In this document: one piece after another, positions 16,285 through 24,721 of the stretch
Layout of the letters: the number at the start of each line of letters is the position of its first letter
Position numbering within the stretch: the stretch's first letter is position 1
NCBI GenBank assembly: GCA_020160955.1
Contig: JAIUOX010000014.1
Location: 1-57,963, forward strand
DNA length: 57,963 bases
Reading direction: 5' to 3'
Source: Pseudomonadota bacterium
Lineage (GTDB): Bacteria; Pseudomonadota; Alphaproteobacteria; Reyranellales; Reyranellaceae
Made by a program: the position numbers and the translations under genes
Notes under the pieces: generated by a model
Seen by the model: the letters and a program-made list of their open reading frames with translations, nothing else
Told to the model about the DNA's origin: nothing
The model's database searches: none

Positions 16285-17792
16285 TGAAGAACGCCGTCCT
16301 ATTCCTGCTGTCGATGCTGTTCAGCGTGGCCGTCGCCGAGGCGGCGGTGCGCCTGCTCGACGGCTACCCGCTGCTGGCGTTCCCGCTGGGCGCGCCGAAG
16401 GGCCGCGAGTCGGTCGAGACCTCGATGGTCGACGCGATCCCGCTGCAGCCCGGCGTCGACCGCGCCTGGTTCTATGCCGACCCGCCGCCGCTGCCCAACC
16501 GCCGGCCGGTGTCGGCCGAGTGGCAGAAGCTGTTCCACGAGCTCGAGGCCAGCTCGACCGGCGGCATGGCGTTCCGCCCGTCCGACATCTTCAAGGCCTG
16601 GAACACCGCCTTCATGGGGCCCGATCCCTGCAAGCACGAGTTCCTGCGCCACGCCCCGGGTCACCTCTGGGTCTACGATCCGCCGGACGGCGCGCCGACG
16701 CCGCCCTACCGCTATATCCCCGACGCTACCCAGCCGATCGGCCTGGTCGTGAACCAGATGGGCTGGCGCGGCGCGCCGATCCAGGTGCCGCGTGGCGACA
16801 AGGTCGTCCGCATCGTGTTCGTCGGCTCGTCGACCACCGCCGGCCCGCCGCACCTGCCGTTCTCCTACCCCGAGTATGTCGGCTACTGGCTCAACCGCTG
16901 GGCCGAGGCGCGCAAGCTGGCGGTGCGCTTCGAGGTCCTCAATGCGGGCCGCGAGAGCATCGTCTCGACCGACACCGCCGCGGTCGTCCGCACCGAGGTC
17001 CTGCCGCTCAAGCCCGACCTCGTCGTCTACTACGAGGGCGGCAACCAGTTCCTGCTGCACAGCATCGTGTCCGACGTGAAGAAGGACGTCGCGCCGCCGC
17101 CGTCGGCCGCCCCGAGCGGCGACGGGTCCGGCCCGCAGGGCTGGCTGCAGGCTGCGGCACGCTACTCGGCGATCGCCGGTCGCGTGCGCACCGCGGTCGG
17201 CGCCGCGGGCAGCCAGCTCGACGGCCGCGAGCCGCCCAAGCCCGACTATCGCCTGAACTGGCCGGCCGGCCTCGACGAGAAGGACCCGGACCTCGCCTAC
17301 CCGACCCTGCCGATCAACCTCAACACCATCACCCGCGACCTCGACCGGATGCGCACCGAACTCGCCCAGGCGGGCAGCGACTTCGCGGTCAGCTCGTTCC
17401 TCTGGATGGTCAAGGACGGCATGGTGCTCGACCCGATCCGGCACCGCTTCATCCTCGACCAGCTGAACATCAGCTACTTCCCGTACCGCTACCGCGACAT
17501 GGAGCGGCTGTCGGACTTCCAGAACCGGTTCCTCGCCAAGTACGCGAAGAGCCGCGGCATCGGCTTCATCGACACCGCGCGCTACTTCCCGTTCAACCCC
17601 GACCTGTTCGTCGACGCCGTGCACACGACGTGGGCCGGCCTGCGGCTGCAGGCCTGGGTGACGTTCAACCAGCTGCTGCCGATCGTCGAGAAGCACCTGG
17701 CCGACGGCAGCTGGCCGCGACCGAGCGATCCCGCGACCGCCAGCCTGCCGACCATCGTGCCGCGCAAGATCACGTTCGACTGCAAGCGCTAG
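16284..17792 (+). CDS. SGNH/GDSL-type hydrolase, membrane-anchored or exported
   Basis: I start this 502-residue protein at CTG 16284, because acGGAGG sits 7 bases upstream and the extra ten codons complete a hydrophobic N-terminal anchor (KNAVLFLLSMLFSVAVAEAA). The usual ATG at 16314 would cut this helix and has no ribosome site. SGNH blocks visible are FVGSSTTAG with nucleophile S183, then NAGRESIVSTDT, the YYEGGNQFLL block with Gly-Asn, and DAVHTTWAG with D444 and H447. The family removes acyl groups from sugars or lipids; the target here is unknown. The stop shares a CTAG with the convergent nitronate monooxygenase stop. Confidence 0.78.
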   Translation: MKNAVLFLLSMLFSVAVAEAAVRLLDGYPLLAFPLGAPKGRESVETSMVDAIPLQPGVDRAWFYADPPPLPNRRPVSAEWQKLFHELEASSTGGMAFRPSDIFKAWNTAFMGPDPCKHEFLRHAPGHLWVYDPPDGAPTPPYRYIPDATQPIGLVVNQMGWRGAPIQVPRGDKVVRIVFVGSSTTAGPPHLPFSYPEYVGYWLNRWAEARKLAVRFEVLNAGRESIVSTDTAAVVRTEVLPLKPDLVVYYEGGNQFLLHSIVSDVKKDVAPPPSAAPSGDGSGPQGWLQAAARYSAIAGRVRTAVGAAGSQLDGREPPKPDYRLNWPAGLDEKDPDLAYPTLPINLNTITRDLDRMRTELAQAGSDFAVSSFLWMVKDGMVLDPIRHRFILDQLNISYFPYRYRDMERLSDFQNRFLAKYAKSRGIGFIDTARYFPFNPDLFVDAVHTTWAGLRLQAWVTFNQLLPIVEKHLADGSWPRPSDPATASLPTIVPRKITFDCKR

Positions 17793-18742
17793 CGACGGGC
17801 CACCGCGGGCAGGCGTTCGGCGAGGCGGGCCGCCTCGGCCAGCATGCCCTCGATCAGGTCGCGCACGCTCGGCACGTCGTGGATCAGGCCGGCGACCTGG
17901 CCGGCCGCCGACTGGCGGCGGTCGTCGCGGCTCTCGCCGTAGCGCGAGGCGCGGACCGCGGCGGCCATCGCCTTCAGCTCGGCCTCCGGCACGCCGCGCG
18001 CCACCGCGTCCTCGTAGGCCTCGATCTGCGGCGTGCGGATGCAGCGTACCGTGGCGCCGGTCATGGCGCGCGTCACGATGGTGTCGGTCTCGCGCATCGC
18101 CAGCAGGCGGTCGCGGCCCCACGCGTTGAGGTCGGACTCGACGGTCGCCATGAAGCGGGTCCCCATCTGGATGCCGACGGCGCCCAGCGCGAAGGCCGCG
18201 AGCATCCCGCGCGCATCGCCGATGCCGCCGGCCGCCAGCACCGGGATCTTCACCGCGTCGACCACCTGCGGCACCAGCGGCAGCGTCGCCACCGTGCCGA
18301 CATGGCCGCCGGCCTCGGTGCCCGAGGCGACCACGGCATCGACGCCCTCGGCCTCCATGCGGCGGGCGTGCTCGACGGTCGGGATCACCGACACGACGCG
18401 GATGCCGGCGTCCTTCAGGCGGCGCACGATGTCCTCGCCGGGATCGGCCCGGCCGGTGGTGACGATCGGCACGCCGAGCTCGATGCAGGTCGCCGCGCAG
18501 CGCTCGGCGATGCCACGTCCCATCGGCATGATGTTGACGCCGAACGGGCGGGCCGTGCGGGCGCGCACCGCCGCGATGTCGGCCCTGAGCTTCTGGTCGG
18601 TGCCGCCAAAGGTCGGCAGCACGCCCAGCCCGCCGGCCTCGCTGACGGCGGCGACCAGCTCGACGCCGCCGCCGCCCTGCATGGCGCCCTGCAGGATGGG
18701 ATAGCGGATGCCGAGCAGGTCGCAGGCGACGGTGTGGAACAC
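17789..18742 (-). CDS. Nitronate monooxygenase / FabK-like FMN enzyme
   Basis: This is a 317-residue TIM-barrel FMN enzyme of the nitronate monooxygenase (2-nitropropane dioxygenase) family, which oxidises nitronates such as propionate-3-nitronate. Markers are LGIRYPILQGAMQGGGG at the N-terminus, ASGTEAGGHVG (catalytic histidine region) and PVLAAGGIGDARGMLAAFALGA, which binds the FMN phosphate. I choose GTG 18742, which has AAGGCGGG about 6 bases upstream inside the end of the preceding methyltransferase gene. A CTG two codons earlier is possible. Enoyl-ACP reductase II (FabK) is the close alternative. It is last in a three-gene minus-strand group. Confidence 0.82.
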   Translation of the reverse strand: MFHTVACDLLGIRYPILQGAMQGGGGVELVAAVSEAGGLGVLPTFGGTDQKLRADIAAVRARTARPFGVNIMPMGRGIAERCAATCIELGVPIVTTGRADPGEDIVRRLKDAGIRVVSVIPTVEHARRMEAEGVDAVVASGTEAGGHVGTVATLPLVPQVVDAVKIPVLAAGGIGDARGMLAAFALGAVGIQMGTRFMATVESDLNAWGRDRLLAMRETDTIVTRAMTGATVRCIRTPQIEAYEDAVARGVPEAELKAMAAAVRASRYGESRDDRRQSAAGQVAGLIHDVPSVRDLIEGMLAEAARLAERLPAVARR

Positions 18743-18744
18743 GG

Positions 18745-19773
18745 TCAGCCCGCCTTGGTGCCGACGACCCGGCCGAGCGAGCCGGGGATGAAGTCGTGCA
18801 GCGCCACGTCGCGGAAGCCCGCCGCCTCGAAGTAGCCGATCACGTCGGACTCCGAATGCGCCAGCCCCAGCGAGTCGGAGATCGCCTGGCCAAGCCCCCA
18901 GTAGGCGGGGCCCCATGGCCCGGTGCGCTCGTCGTTGGTCATCTCGCCGACCAGGTGCATCTGGCCGCCCGGCAGCAGCGCGTCGTGCGCCTTGGCGACG
19001 ACCCTGGCGATCATCTCGCGGCCATACATCGGCAGGTTCGACGCCATGATCGCCACGTCGCAGTCGGCCGGGAACGGGTCGACGGTGAAGTTGCAGGGCC
19101 GCGCCTCGACGCGGTCCGCCACGCCCTGCTCGGCGATGAAGTCGCGCGCCACCTCGCAGACCACCGGCAGGTCGAGCACGACGCCACGGATCGCCGGATG
19201 CTGCTTGGCCGCCGCGATGCAGTAGGCGCCCGAGCCGCCGCCGATATCCATGATGCGCTTGCGGCCCGACAGGTCGACCTGGCGCACGAAGCGGCGGCCG
19301 GCGCCCAGCCCGATCGAGAAGGTCGCGGCGTGGTAGCGGCGCGCATCGGCCACCGTGAAGGTCTCGATCGAGCCCATCACCTTCAGGTTACGCACCCGCA
19401 GGTGATCGGCCAGCCGGCCCCACTCGTTCCACTGCGGCTTGGTGAAGGTGATCCAGGGCCCCATGTAGCCGGGCTTGCCCTCGACCAAGTAGCGATCGAC
19501 GTCGGCGGCGTTGACGTGCCGGCCGTCCTTCTTCTCGACGAGGCCGGCGGCGCACAGCATGACCATCAGCCGCTCGGCGCTGGTCGGCTCGATGCCGACC
19601 GCCGTGGCCACCGCGTCGTAGGTGCCGGCGCCGTTGCCGATCGCCGTGAACACGCCCAGTTCGACCGCCGCCATCAGGGCGGCGGACTGGCCATAGGATT
19701 GCGCGATGTTCTGCAGGCGGACCGTGGTCGGCGGCGGACCGTCGGTCGAGGCCCGCTGTTTCTGCTCCGCCAT
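18745..19773 (-). CDS. Class I O-methyltransferase with dimerisation domain
   Basis: The 342-residue protein has an N-terminal winged-helix-like dimerisation domain (AALMAAVELGVFTAIG through VEKKDGRHVNAADVDRYL) and a C-terminal SAM-binding domain with IMDIGGGSGAYCIAAAK. This layout matches small-molecule O-methyltransferases of the hydroxyindole/hydroxyneurosporene type. ATG 19773 has a perfect GGAGG ribosome site directly before it (ggaggaaacATG), so upstream in-frame starts are rejected. It follows the FkbM gene by 64 bases and is immediately followed by the nitronate monooxygenase gene. The acceptor substrate is unknown. Confidence 0.82.
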   Translation of the reverse strand: MAEQKQRASTDGPPPTTVRLQNIAQSYGQSAALMAAVELGVFTAIGNGAGTYDAVATAVGIEPTSAERLMVMLCAAGLVEKKDGRHVNAADVDRYLVEGKPGYMGPWITFTKPQWNEWGRLADHLRVRNLKVMGSIETFTVADARRYHAATFSIGLGAGRRFVRQVDLSGRKRIMDIGGGSGAYCIAAAKQHPAIRGVVLDLPVVCEVARDFIAEQGVADRVEARPCNFTVDPFPADCDVAIMASNLPMYGREMIARVVAKAHDALLPGGQMHLVGEMTNDERTGPWGPAYWGLGQAISDSLGLAHSESDVIGYFEAAGFRDVALHDFIPGSLGRVVGTKAG

Positions 19774-19837
19774 GTTTCCTCCGCCCGGTCGTGATGCCGA
19801 AAGGACAGCACGATCGGGACGGTCGGACAACGGCCGG

Positions 19838-20710
19838 TCAGCTCCAGCGGGCGACTTCCGCGGCGTACCTTTCGCGGTGCAGGCAGAGCACGTTCACGAA
19901 CTCGGGCGCACGGTCGAGCGCCACGGAGTCGAGGCGCGACCGGTTCGACACGAAGTGGCGATAGCCCAGCGCGCCGAAGAAGGCGGCCAGTGCCGCCGGG
20001 CTCGAGCCGGCTTCCTTGAGGCGCGGCGGATCGACCTCGAGCAGCACGATCGGGTGGTGATGCTCGAGCACGCCGCGCGCCCCGGCGAGCGCCTTGGGCT
20101 CGTGGCCCTCGACGTCGATCTTGATGAAGTCGGCGGCGCGGGTTCCGGCCAGCGCCGGCCACAGCCCGTCGAGCGTCTCGAGGCGCACGGTCGTGTGCTC
20201 GGCCGCGTCGGCGCCGATCTGGGCCGAGCCCGAGTTGCCCTGGCGGGCCGCCATCTTCGCCTCGCCGGGCGCGTCGGACAGGCCGACCTGCAACGCCGTG
20301 ACCTGCTCGGCCATGTCGTTCAGCGCGATGTTGCGCGACAGGCGGGCGTAGTTGTGCGGCATCGGTTCGAAGGCGATGGCGCGGCTCTCGTTGCCCAGCG
20401 TGCGCGCGAGGTGGATGGCGTAGTAGCCGAAGTTGCTGCCGATATCGACGACCAGCGAATCGCGCGCCAGCAGGCGCCTGAGGTGCCAGACGTCCCAGAA
20501 GTCCTTGGTGCCGTGCCAGAACACGTCCTGGTGGACGAAGTCGGCGGGGTTCAGTGCCCAGCGCGTGCCGCGCCGCCTGACCACCAGCTCGGCGTCGATG
20601 TCGGCCTGCGTGATGCGGCGCAGGCGGTTGAGGACGCGGTAGCTGCCGCGGTGGCGGACGTTGTTGCCGTACCAGGCGAGCGACTTGAAGACGAGCGAAT
20701 CAGCATGCAT
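19838..20710 (-). CDS. FkbM-family methyltransferase
   Basis: The 290-residue protein has LVVDIGSNFGYYAIHLAR as SAM motif I and the FkbM signature FIKIDVEGHEPKALAGARG, followed by HHPIVLLEVDPP. Members methylate hydroxyls on sugars, polyketides or lipids. The N-terminal 80 residues contain basic stretches and no obvious membrane segment. ATG 20710 has ggagg eight bases upstream; in-frame sequence further upstream lacks a ribosome site and is arginine-rich. It heads a minus-strand group with an O-methyltransferase and a nitronate monooxygenase, which may be a small modification cluster or just co-oriented neighbours. Confidence 0.82.
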   Translation of the reverse strand: MHADSLVFKSLAWYGNNVRHRGSYRVLNRLRRITQADIDAELVVRRRGTRWALNPADFVHQDVFWHGTKDFWDVWHLRRLLARDSLVVDIGSNFGYYAIHLARTLGNESRAIAFEPMPHNYARLSRNIALNDMAEQVTALQVGLSDAPGEAKMAARQGNSGSAQIGADAAEHTTVRLETLDGLWPALAGTRAADFIKIDVEGHEPKALAGARGVLEHHHPIVLLEVDPPRLKEAGSSPAALAAFFGALGYRHFVSNRSRLDSVALDRAPEFVNVLCLHRERYAAEVARWS

Positions 20711-20870
20711 GCAAGGGGCCTCCGCGGCCCCCGGTACAATCCATGTGCCAAGCCGCCGTCCGCGAGAACCCGCGGTTTTCCGGGCCCGCCGATTCGACCC
20801 GCGCCCCCGGGCCGTTGCAGAATGCGAACCGCCGTCGCGAATGGCGAACGGCCGAGGGAAGGAAACGACG

Positions 20871-22148
20871 ATGGGCAGGTCCACCATGCTGGCGGCTGCC
20901 GTGACGGCAGCGCTCTTCATCGCGCCGGCGGTGCAGGCCCAGACGGCGGGTGGCCCCGGCCGGCTGCCGACCGGCGCGGCGTGGGGCGACCACGACCTCT
21001 CGCCGTTCTATCGCTGGTCGCAGGCGCTGCCGGCCGAGCCCGGCAAGGTCCTGCGCGAGGAGGACCAGCCGGCGCAGCCCGAGATCACGGCGGCCTCGGC
21101 CGCACGGCGCCTGCTCTACACCTCGACCGACGCGCGCTGGCGCTCGGGCGTGGTGCCGGTCAGCGGCACGCTCTACCTGCCGAAGGGCGCGGCGCCCGCC
21201 GGCGGCTGGCCGCTGGTCGCGTGGGCGCACGGCACGCTCGGCGTGTCGGACCGTTGCGCGCCGTCGTGGACGGGTCACAAGCCACGCGACGCGGCCTACA
21301 TCAACCGCTGGCTGGAGAACGGCTTCGCCGTCGTCGCCACCGACTACCAGGGGCTCGGCGGTCCCGGTCCGCACCCCTACCTGAACTGGGAGGCCGAGGG
21401 CCGCTCGGTGCTCGACGCGGCGCGCGCCGCGCTGGCGGCGCGTCCCGGGCAGATCGCCAACGCGTTGCTGGTCACCGGCCAGAGCCAGGGATCGGGCGCG
21501 GCGATCGGCGCGACCCGCATCGCGCCGACCTATGCTCCCGAGCTCGGCCTCAAGGCGACGGTCGCCACCGGTGTCATCTCGCGCTTCCCCGATGCAGCGC
21601 ACAAGGTGCCGCCGCTGTCGGTGACCTCGCCGGTGTTCAGCATGCTGCTGATGCTGGGCGGTGCGCTGCCCGACGACGGCCCGACCGCCGACAGCCTGGT
21701 CTCCGACAAGGGCCGCCCGGTGCTGGCGGCCGGCCGCGACGCCTGCAGCCCCGACATGGCGCAGGTGGCGCGGCGCGACAAGGTCGACGCCACCAACGCC
21801 TTCGCCACCGCGCCCGACGCCCTCGGCACGCGGCTGGGCACGGTCGTCGACATGCCGTCGGTGAAGATCGGCGTGCCGATCCTGCTGGGCACCGGCCTGG
21901 CCGACAGCCTGGTCCTGCCGCGCCACCAGTTCGGCGCGGTGGCCGCGCTGTGCGCCACCGGCAGCCCGGTGACCTGGAAGTCGTACGAGGGAGCGACGCA
22001 CAACGGCGGCCTGCATGCCTCGTTCGACGACGCGCTGGCCCTCTATCGGGGCGCCCTGGCAGGGACGCCGCCGGCCAGCAACTGCGGCTCGGTGAGCGAG
22101 CCCGGAACGCCCGGCAAGGCGATGGCCGGCATCCCCTACAACGACTGA
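20871..22148 (+). CDS. Secreted alpha/beta hydrolase (lipase-like)
   Basis: This is a 425-residue exported hydrolase. Residues 1-24 form a clear signal peptide ending AVQAQ. The nucleophile elbow is GQSQG with S205, the oxyanion region is LVAWAHGTLGVSDRC, and GATHNGGLHASF near the C-terminus supplies the likely catalytic histidine. The family is the secretory lipase/esterase type acting in the periplasm or outside. ATG 20871 is preceded by gaaggaaacgacg. It is divergent from the FkbM gene across about 160 bases in which I see no clear operator. The substrate is not determinable. Confidence 0.8.
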   Translation: MGRSTMLAAAVTAALFIAPAVQAQTAGGPGRLPTGAAWGDHDLSPFYRWSQALPAEPGKVLREEDQPAQPEITAASAARRLLYTSTDARWRSGVVPVSGTLYLPKGAAPAGGWPLVAWAHGTLGVSDRCAPSWTGHKPRDAAYINRWLENGFAVVATDYQGLGGPGPHPYLNWEAEGRSVLDAARAALAARPGQIANALLVTGQSQGSGAAIGATRIAPTYAPELGLKATVATGVISRFPDAAHKVPPLSVTSPVFSMLLMLGGALPDDGPTADSLVSDKGRPVLAAGRDACSPDMAQVARRDKVDATNAFATAPDALGTRLGTVVDMPSVKIGVPILLGTGLADSLVLPRHQFGAVAALCATGSPVTWKSYEGATHNGGLHASFDDALALYRGALAGTPPASNCGSVSEPGTPGKAMAGIPYND

Positions 22149-22192
22149 CTTTCGTGCTAGAAGAGCCGCCTCAAGCCATTCATGGACATCGC

Positions 22193-24061
22193 ATGACGAA
22201 ACCGACCAACGTCCTCATCGACCGCCATCCTGGCCGCTCCACCCAGACGATCGGGCTGGCGCGCGCGCTCGGCACGGATCCCGACCTGATCCACGAGCCG
22301 TCGGTCGGCGTCGTCGGCACCAAGGGCGACAGCCAGTGCTACCTCGGCGTGCTGTCCAAGGTCGAGGCGATCCACGAGCGCCTGAAGGCGCGCGTCGGCC
22401 AGGGCCAGGGCCAGCTCAAGCTGCGCCTCGTGCAGCCCGAGTTCACGATCGCCACCTCCGACGGCATCCGCAACGGCACGCGCGAGATGCGCTACTCGCT
22501 GATCGGCCGCGAGGTCACCAACGACGCGCTGTGCGAGCACCTGAGCGCCACCGGGCTGGCCGGCACGATCGCCGTGGTCGCCTGCGACAAGCCGCCGGTC
22601 GGCACGCTGGCCGCGCTGCTCGAGCACAACAAGCCGGCGATCATCATGTCGGACGGCCCGATCCATCCCGGAAAGGATCCCAACACCGGCGAGGCGCTCG
22701 ACATCGTCAGCGCCTACCAGGTCGCCGCCCATCCCGACGAGGCCTACCGCCACCACATCGCCTGCCACGCCTGCCCGGGCATCGGCAGCTGCGGCGGCAT
22801 GTTCACCTACAACACCATGCAGACCTTCATCGGCGTGGTCGGCATGCAGCCGCTGCACATGGTGGCGCCGGCGTCCGACGACCCGCGCCGCGTCAAGGAA
22901 TTCGCCGGCGAGCTGGTCGAGCTGCTGGCCAACCTGATGGCGAAGGACCTCAAGCCGCGCGACATCGTGGTGCGCGACTCGATCCGCAACGCGATGATCG
23001 TCGCCATGGCGATCGGCGGCTCGACCAACGTCACGCTGCACGGGCCGGAGATCGCCCGCGCCGCCGGCTTCGCCGACTTCTGGAAGGAAGTCATGACGCC
23101 GGAGGAGTTCAACTACCTGTCGCAGCACGTCGTGCCGGTGGTCACCGACGCGCGGCCCTACGGCAAGTACTCGATGGTCGACATCGACGCGATCGGCGGC
23201 GTGCAGGTCATCGTGCGCGAACTGCTCGAGGCCGGCCTGCTGAACGGCGACGTGCTGACCTGCACCGGCGAGACGCTGGCCGAGCAGGTCAAGCGGCTGG
23301 GCGCCAAGAAGGCCGACGGCAAGGTCGTCTACCCGGTCGAGAAGCCGTACAAGCCGACCGGCGGCCTGCGCGTGCTGGGCGGCAACCTGTCGCCGGACTT
23401 CTCGGCGATCCTCAAGCTGGCCGGCGTCGAGGGCGGGCTGGAGAACAACATCTTCCGCGGCACCGCGCGGGTGTTCGAGGGCGAGGCGGCGCTCCTGAAG
23501 GCGCTCGACACGACGCCGGAGCGCTTCCAGAACCACGACATGATCATCGTGCGCTACGAGGGTCCGAGCGGCGCGCCGGGCATGCCGGAGATGCTCGACC
23601 CGACGTCGCGCATCACCACGCTGTGCCGCGAGCGCAACATCGTCGTCGGCCTGATGACCGACGCGCGCTTCTCGGGCGGCTCGGTCGGCCTGGTGATCGG
23701 CCACGTCGGTCCCGAGGCGGCACTGGGTGGCCCGATCGCGCTGGTCGAGGACGGCGACGAGATCGTGGCCGACCTCAACACCAACGAGCTGAACTGCACC
23801 GCGCTCGCCGACCCGGCGGTGCGCGCCAAGCGCCAGGCGGCGTGGGACAAGGTGGTCGCCGGCAACGGCGGCATCCACCCGAACTGCGGCATCGCCGACA
23901 CCCGCCTGCTGCACCGCGCCCGCGCCACGGCCGTACCGGCGACCCGCGGCGGCGGCCTGCATCCCAACCGCGAGGTCTGGGTGCGCAACCCGCGCAAGGC
24001 GGAGCGCTCCGCCTTCGTGCTGCGCAACAAGCACCGGCCGAAGGCCGACAAGCGGTTCTAG
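22193..24061 (+). CDS. ilvD: IlvD/Edd-family dehydratase (dihydroxy-acid dehydratase-like)
   Basis: This is a 622-residue Fe-S dehydratase. IlvD converts 2,3-dihydroxy acids to 2-keto acids in branched-chain amino-acid synthesis; relatives act on sugar acids. Three candidate cluster cysteines are in KGDSQCYLGV, VACDKPPVG (with the metal-binding lysine) and GIGSCGGMFTYNTMQ. DARFSGGSVGLVIGHVGPEA is the conserved C-terminal motif. The cluster loop differs from the textbook GACGGMYTANTM form, so a sugar-acid dehydratase role is also possible. ATG 22193 is chosen because the family N-terminus begins there; only a weak ribosome site is visible. Confidence 0.8.
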   Translation: MTKPTNVLIDRHPGRSTQTIGLARALGTDPDLIHEPSVGVVGTKGDSQCYLGVLSKVEAIHERLKARVGQGQGQLKLRLVQPEFTIATSDGIRNGTREMRYSLIGREVTNDALCEHLSATGLAGTIAVVACDKPPVGTLAALLEHNKPAIIMSDGPIHPGKDPNTGEALDIVSAYQVAAHPDEAYRHHIACHACPGIGSCGGMFTYNTMQTFIGVVGMQPLHMVAPASDDPRRVKEFAGELVELLANLMAKDLKPRDIVVRDSIRNAMIVAMAIGGSTNVTLHGPEIARAAGFADFWKEVMTPEEFNYLSQHVVPVVTDARPYGKYSMVDIDAIGGVQVIVRELLEAGLLNGDVLTCTGETLAEQVKRLGAKKADGKVVYPVEKPYKPTGGLRVLGGNLSPDFSAILKLAGVEGGLENNIFRGTARVFEGEAALLKALDTTPERFQNHDMIIVRYEGPSGAPGMPEMLDPTSRITTLCRERNIVVGLMTDARFSGGSVGLVIGHVGPEAALGGPIALVEDGDEIVADLNTNELNCTALADPAVRAKRQAAWDKVVAGNGGIHPNCGIADTRLLHRARATAVPATRGGGLHPNREVWVRNPRKAERSAFVLRNKHRPKADKRF

Positions 24062-24071
24062 CGGACCGCGA

Positions 24072-24593
24072 TCAGCCCTTCGGTCCGCGCGCCGCGAGCC
24101 GAAGGGCGCTCTCCCCGACCTGGCGGTCGACCAGCACGAGGCTGGCGACGAACGCCGCCGCCGGATCGGCCGGCGGCGTGGCGTCGAGAATGAAGTGAAT
24201 CCCGATGATGCCGGTCGCCCCCGGCGCGATGACCGGCGGCCGGCGCTCGGTGCCCGCTCCTCCCCCGGCCGACGACTCCAGCGGACAGGCGGAAACCGCC
24301 AGCGCGCGGTGGCCGCGCAGCGACGCCCTCGCGAAGCTCCAGGGCGCGTCCGACCGGTTGCTCACCTCGACCCGGATCACCAGGTTCAGGGCGACGCGGT
24401 TGGCGTAGCAGGTCTCCGACCAGCGGCCCTCGCACACCGAGAGATCGACGGCGCGCGCCGGCGAGGCGGCCAGCGAGCGGACAGCCCGCGCCACGTCCCC
24501 CCAGTGGAACGTCGTCAGCATCACCACGCCGGCCAGCACGAGGATCGCGAGGCCGAGGTTGCTGTGAAGGAGTGTTAGGTCGAGCGGGTTCAC
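24072..24593 (-). CDS. Small single-span membrane protein of unknown function
   Basis: This frame encodes about 173 residues with one N-terminal membrane helix (LGLAILVLAGVVMLTTF) followed by a soluble beta-rich domain (NLVIRVEVSNRSDAPWSF, GIIGIHFILDATPP). I recognise no family. The GTG at 24593 gives a sensible N-terminus; an in-frame start at 24644 adds 17 residues, and neither has a strong ribosome site. An overlapping minus frame ending at 24058 is Arg/Gly/Pro-rich and is rejected. The stop lies 10 bases from the convergent ilvD stop. A CTAG lies 12 bases upstream of the chosen start. Confidence 0.55.
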   Translation of the reverse strand: MNPLDLTLLHSNLGLAILVLAGVVMLTTFHWGDVARAVRSLAASPARAVDLSVCEGRWSETCYANRVALNLVIRVEVSNRSDAPWSFARASLRGHRALAVSACPLESSAGGGAGTERRPPVIAPGATGIIGIHFILDATPPADPAAAFVASLVLVDRQVGESALRLAARGPKG

Positions 24594-24721
24594 GCCGGCG
24601 CAGACTAGTGAAACGCCGCGTCGATCCCCTGTGATCCCCCTCACCCTGGCCGGGCGTTTCCGCTACCGTCGTCTCCACGGAGGACCTTTTTCGTGACGCG
24701 GAAGACTAGACGAGGCGACCG

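Noticed and set aside
20711..20870. Regulatory elements between the FkbM and hydrolase genes
   Set aside because: I looked for dyads and promoter boxes and saw only short GC palindromes such as CGGGCCCG, not enough to call.
24058..24678. Alternative 206-residue minus-strand frame over the small membrane protein
   Set aside because: Arg/Gly/Pro-rich with no hydrophobic helix. The overlapping frame with a clear membrane segment and beta-rich domain is better.
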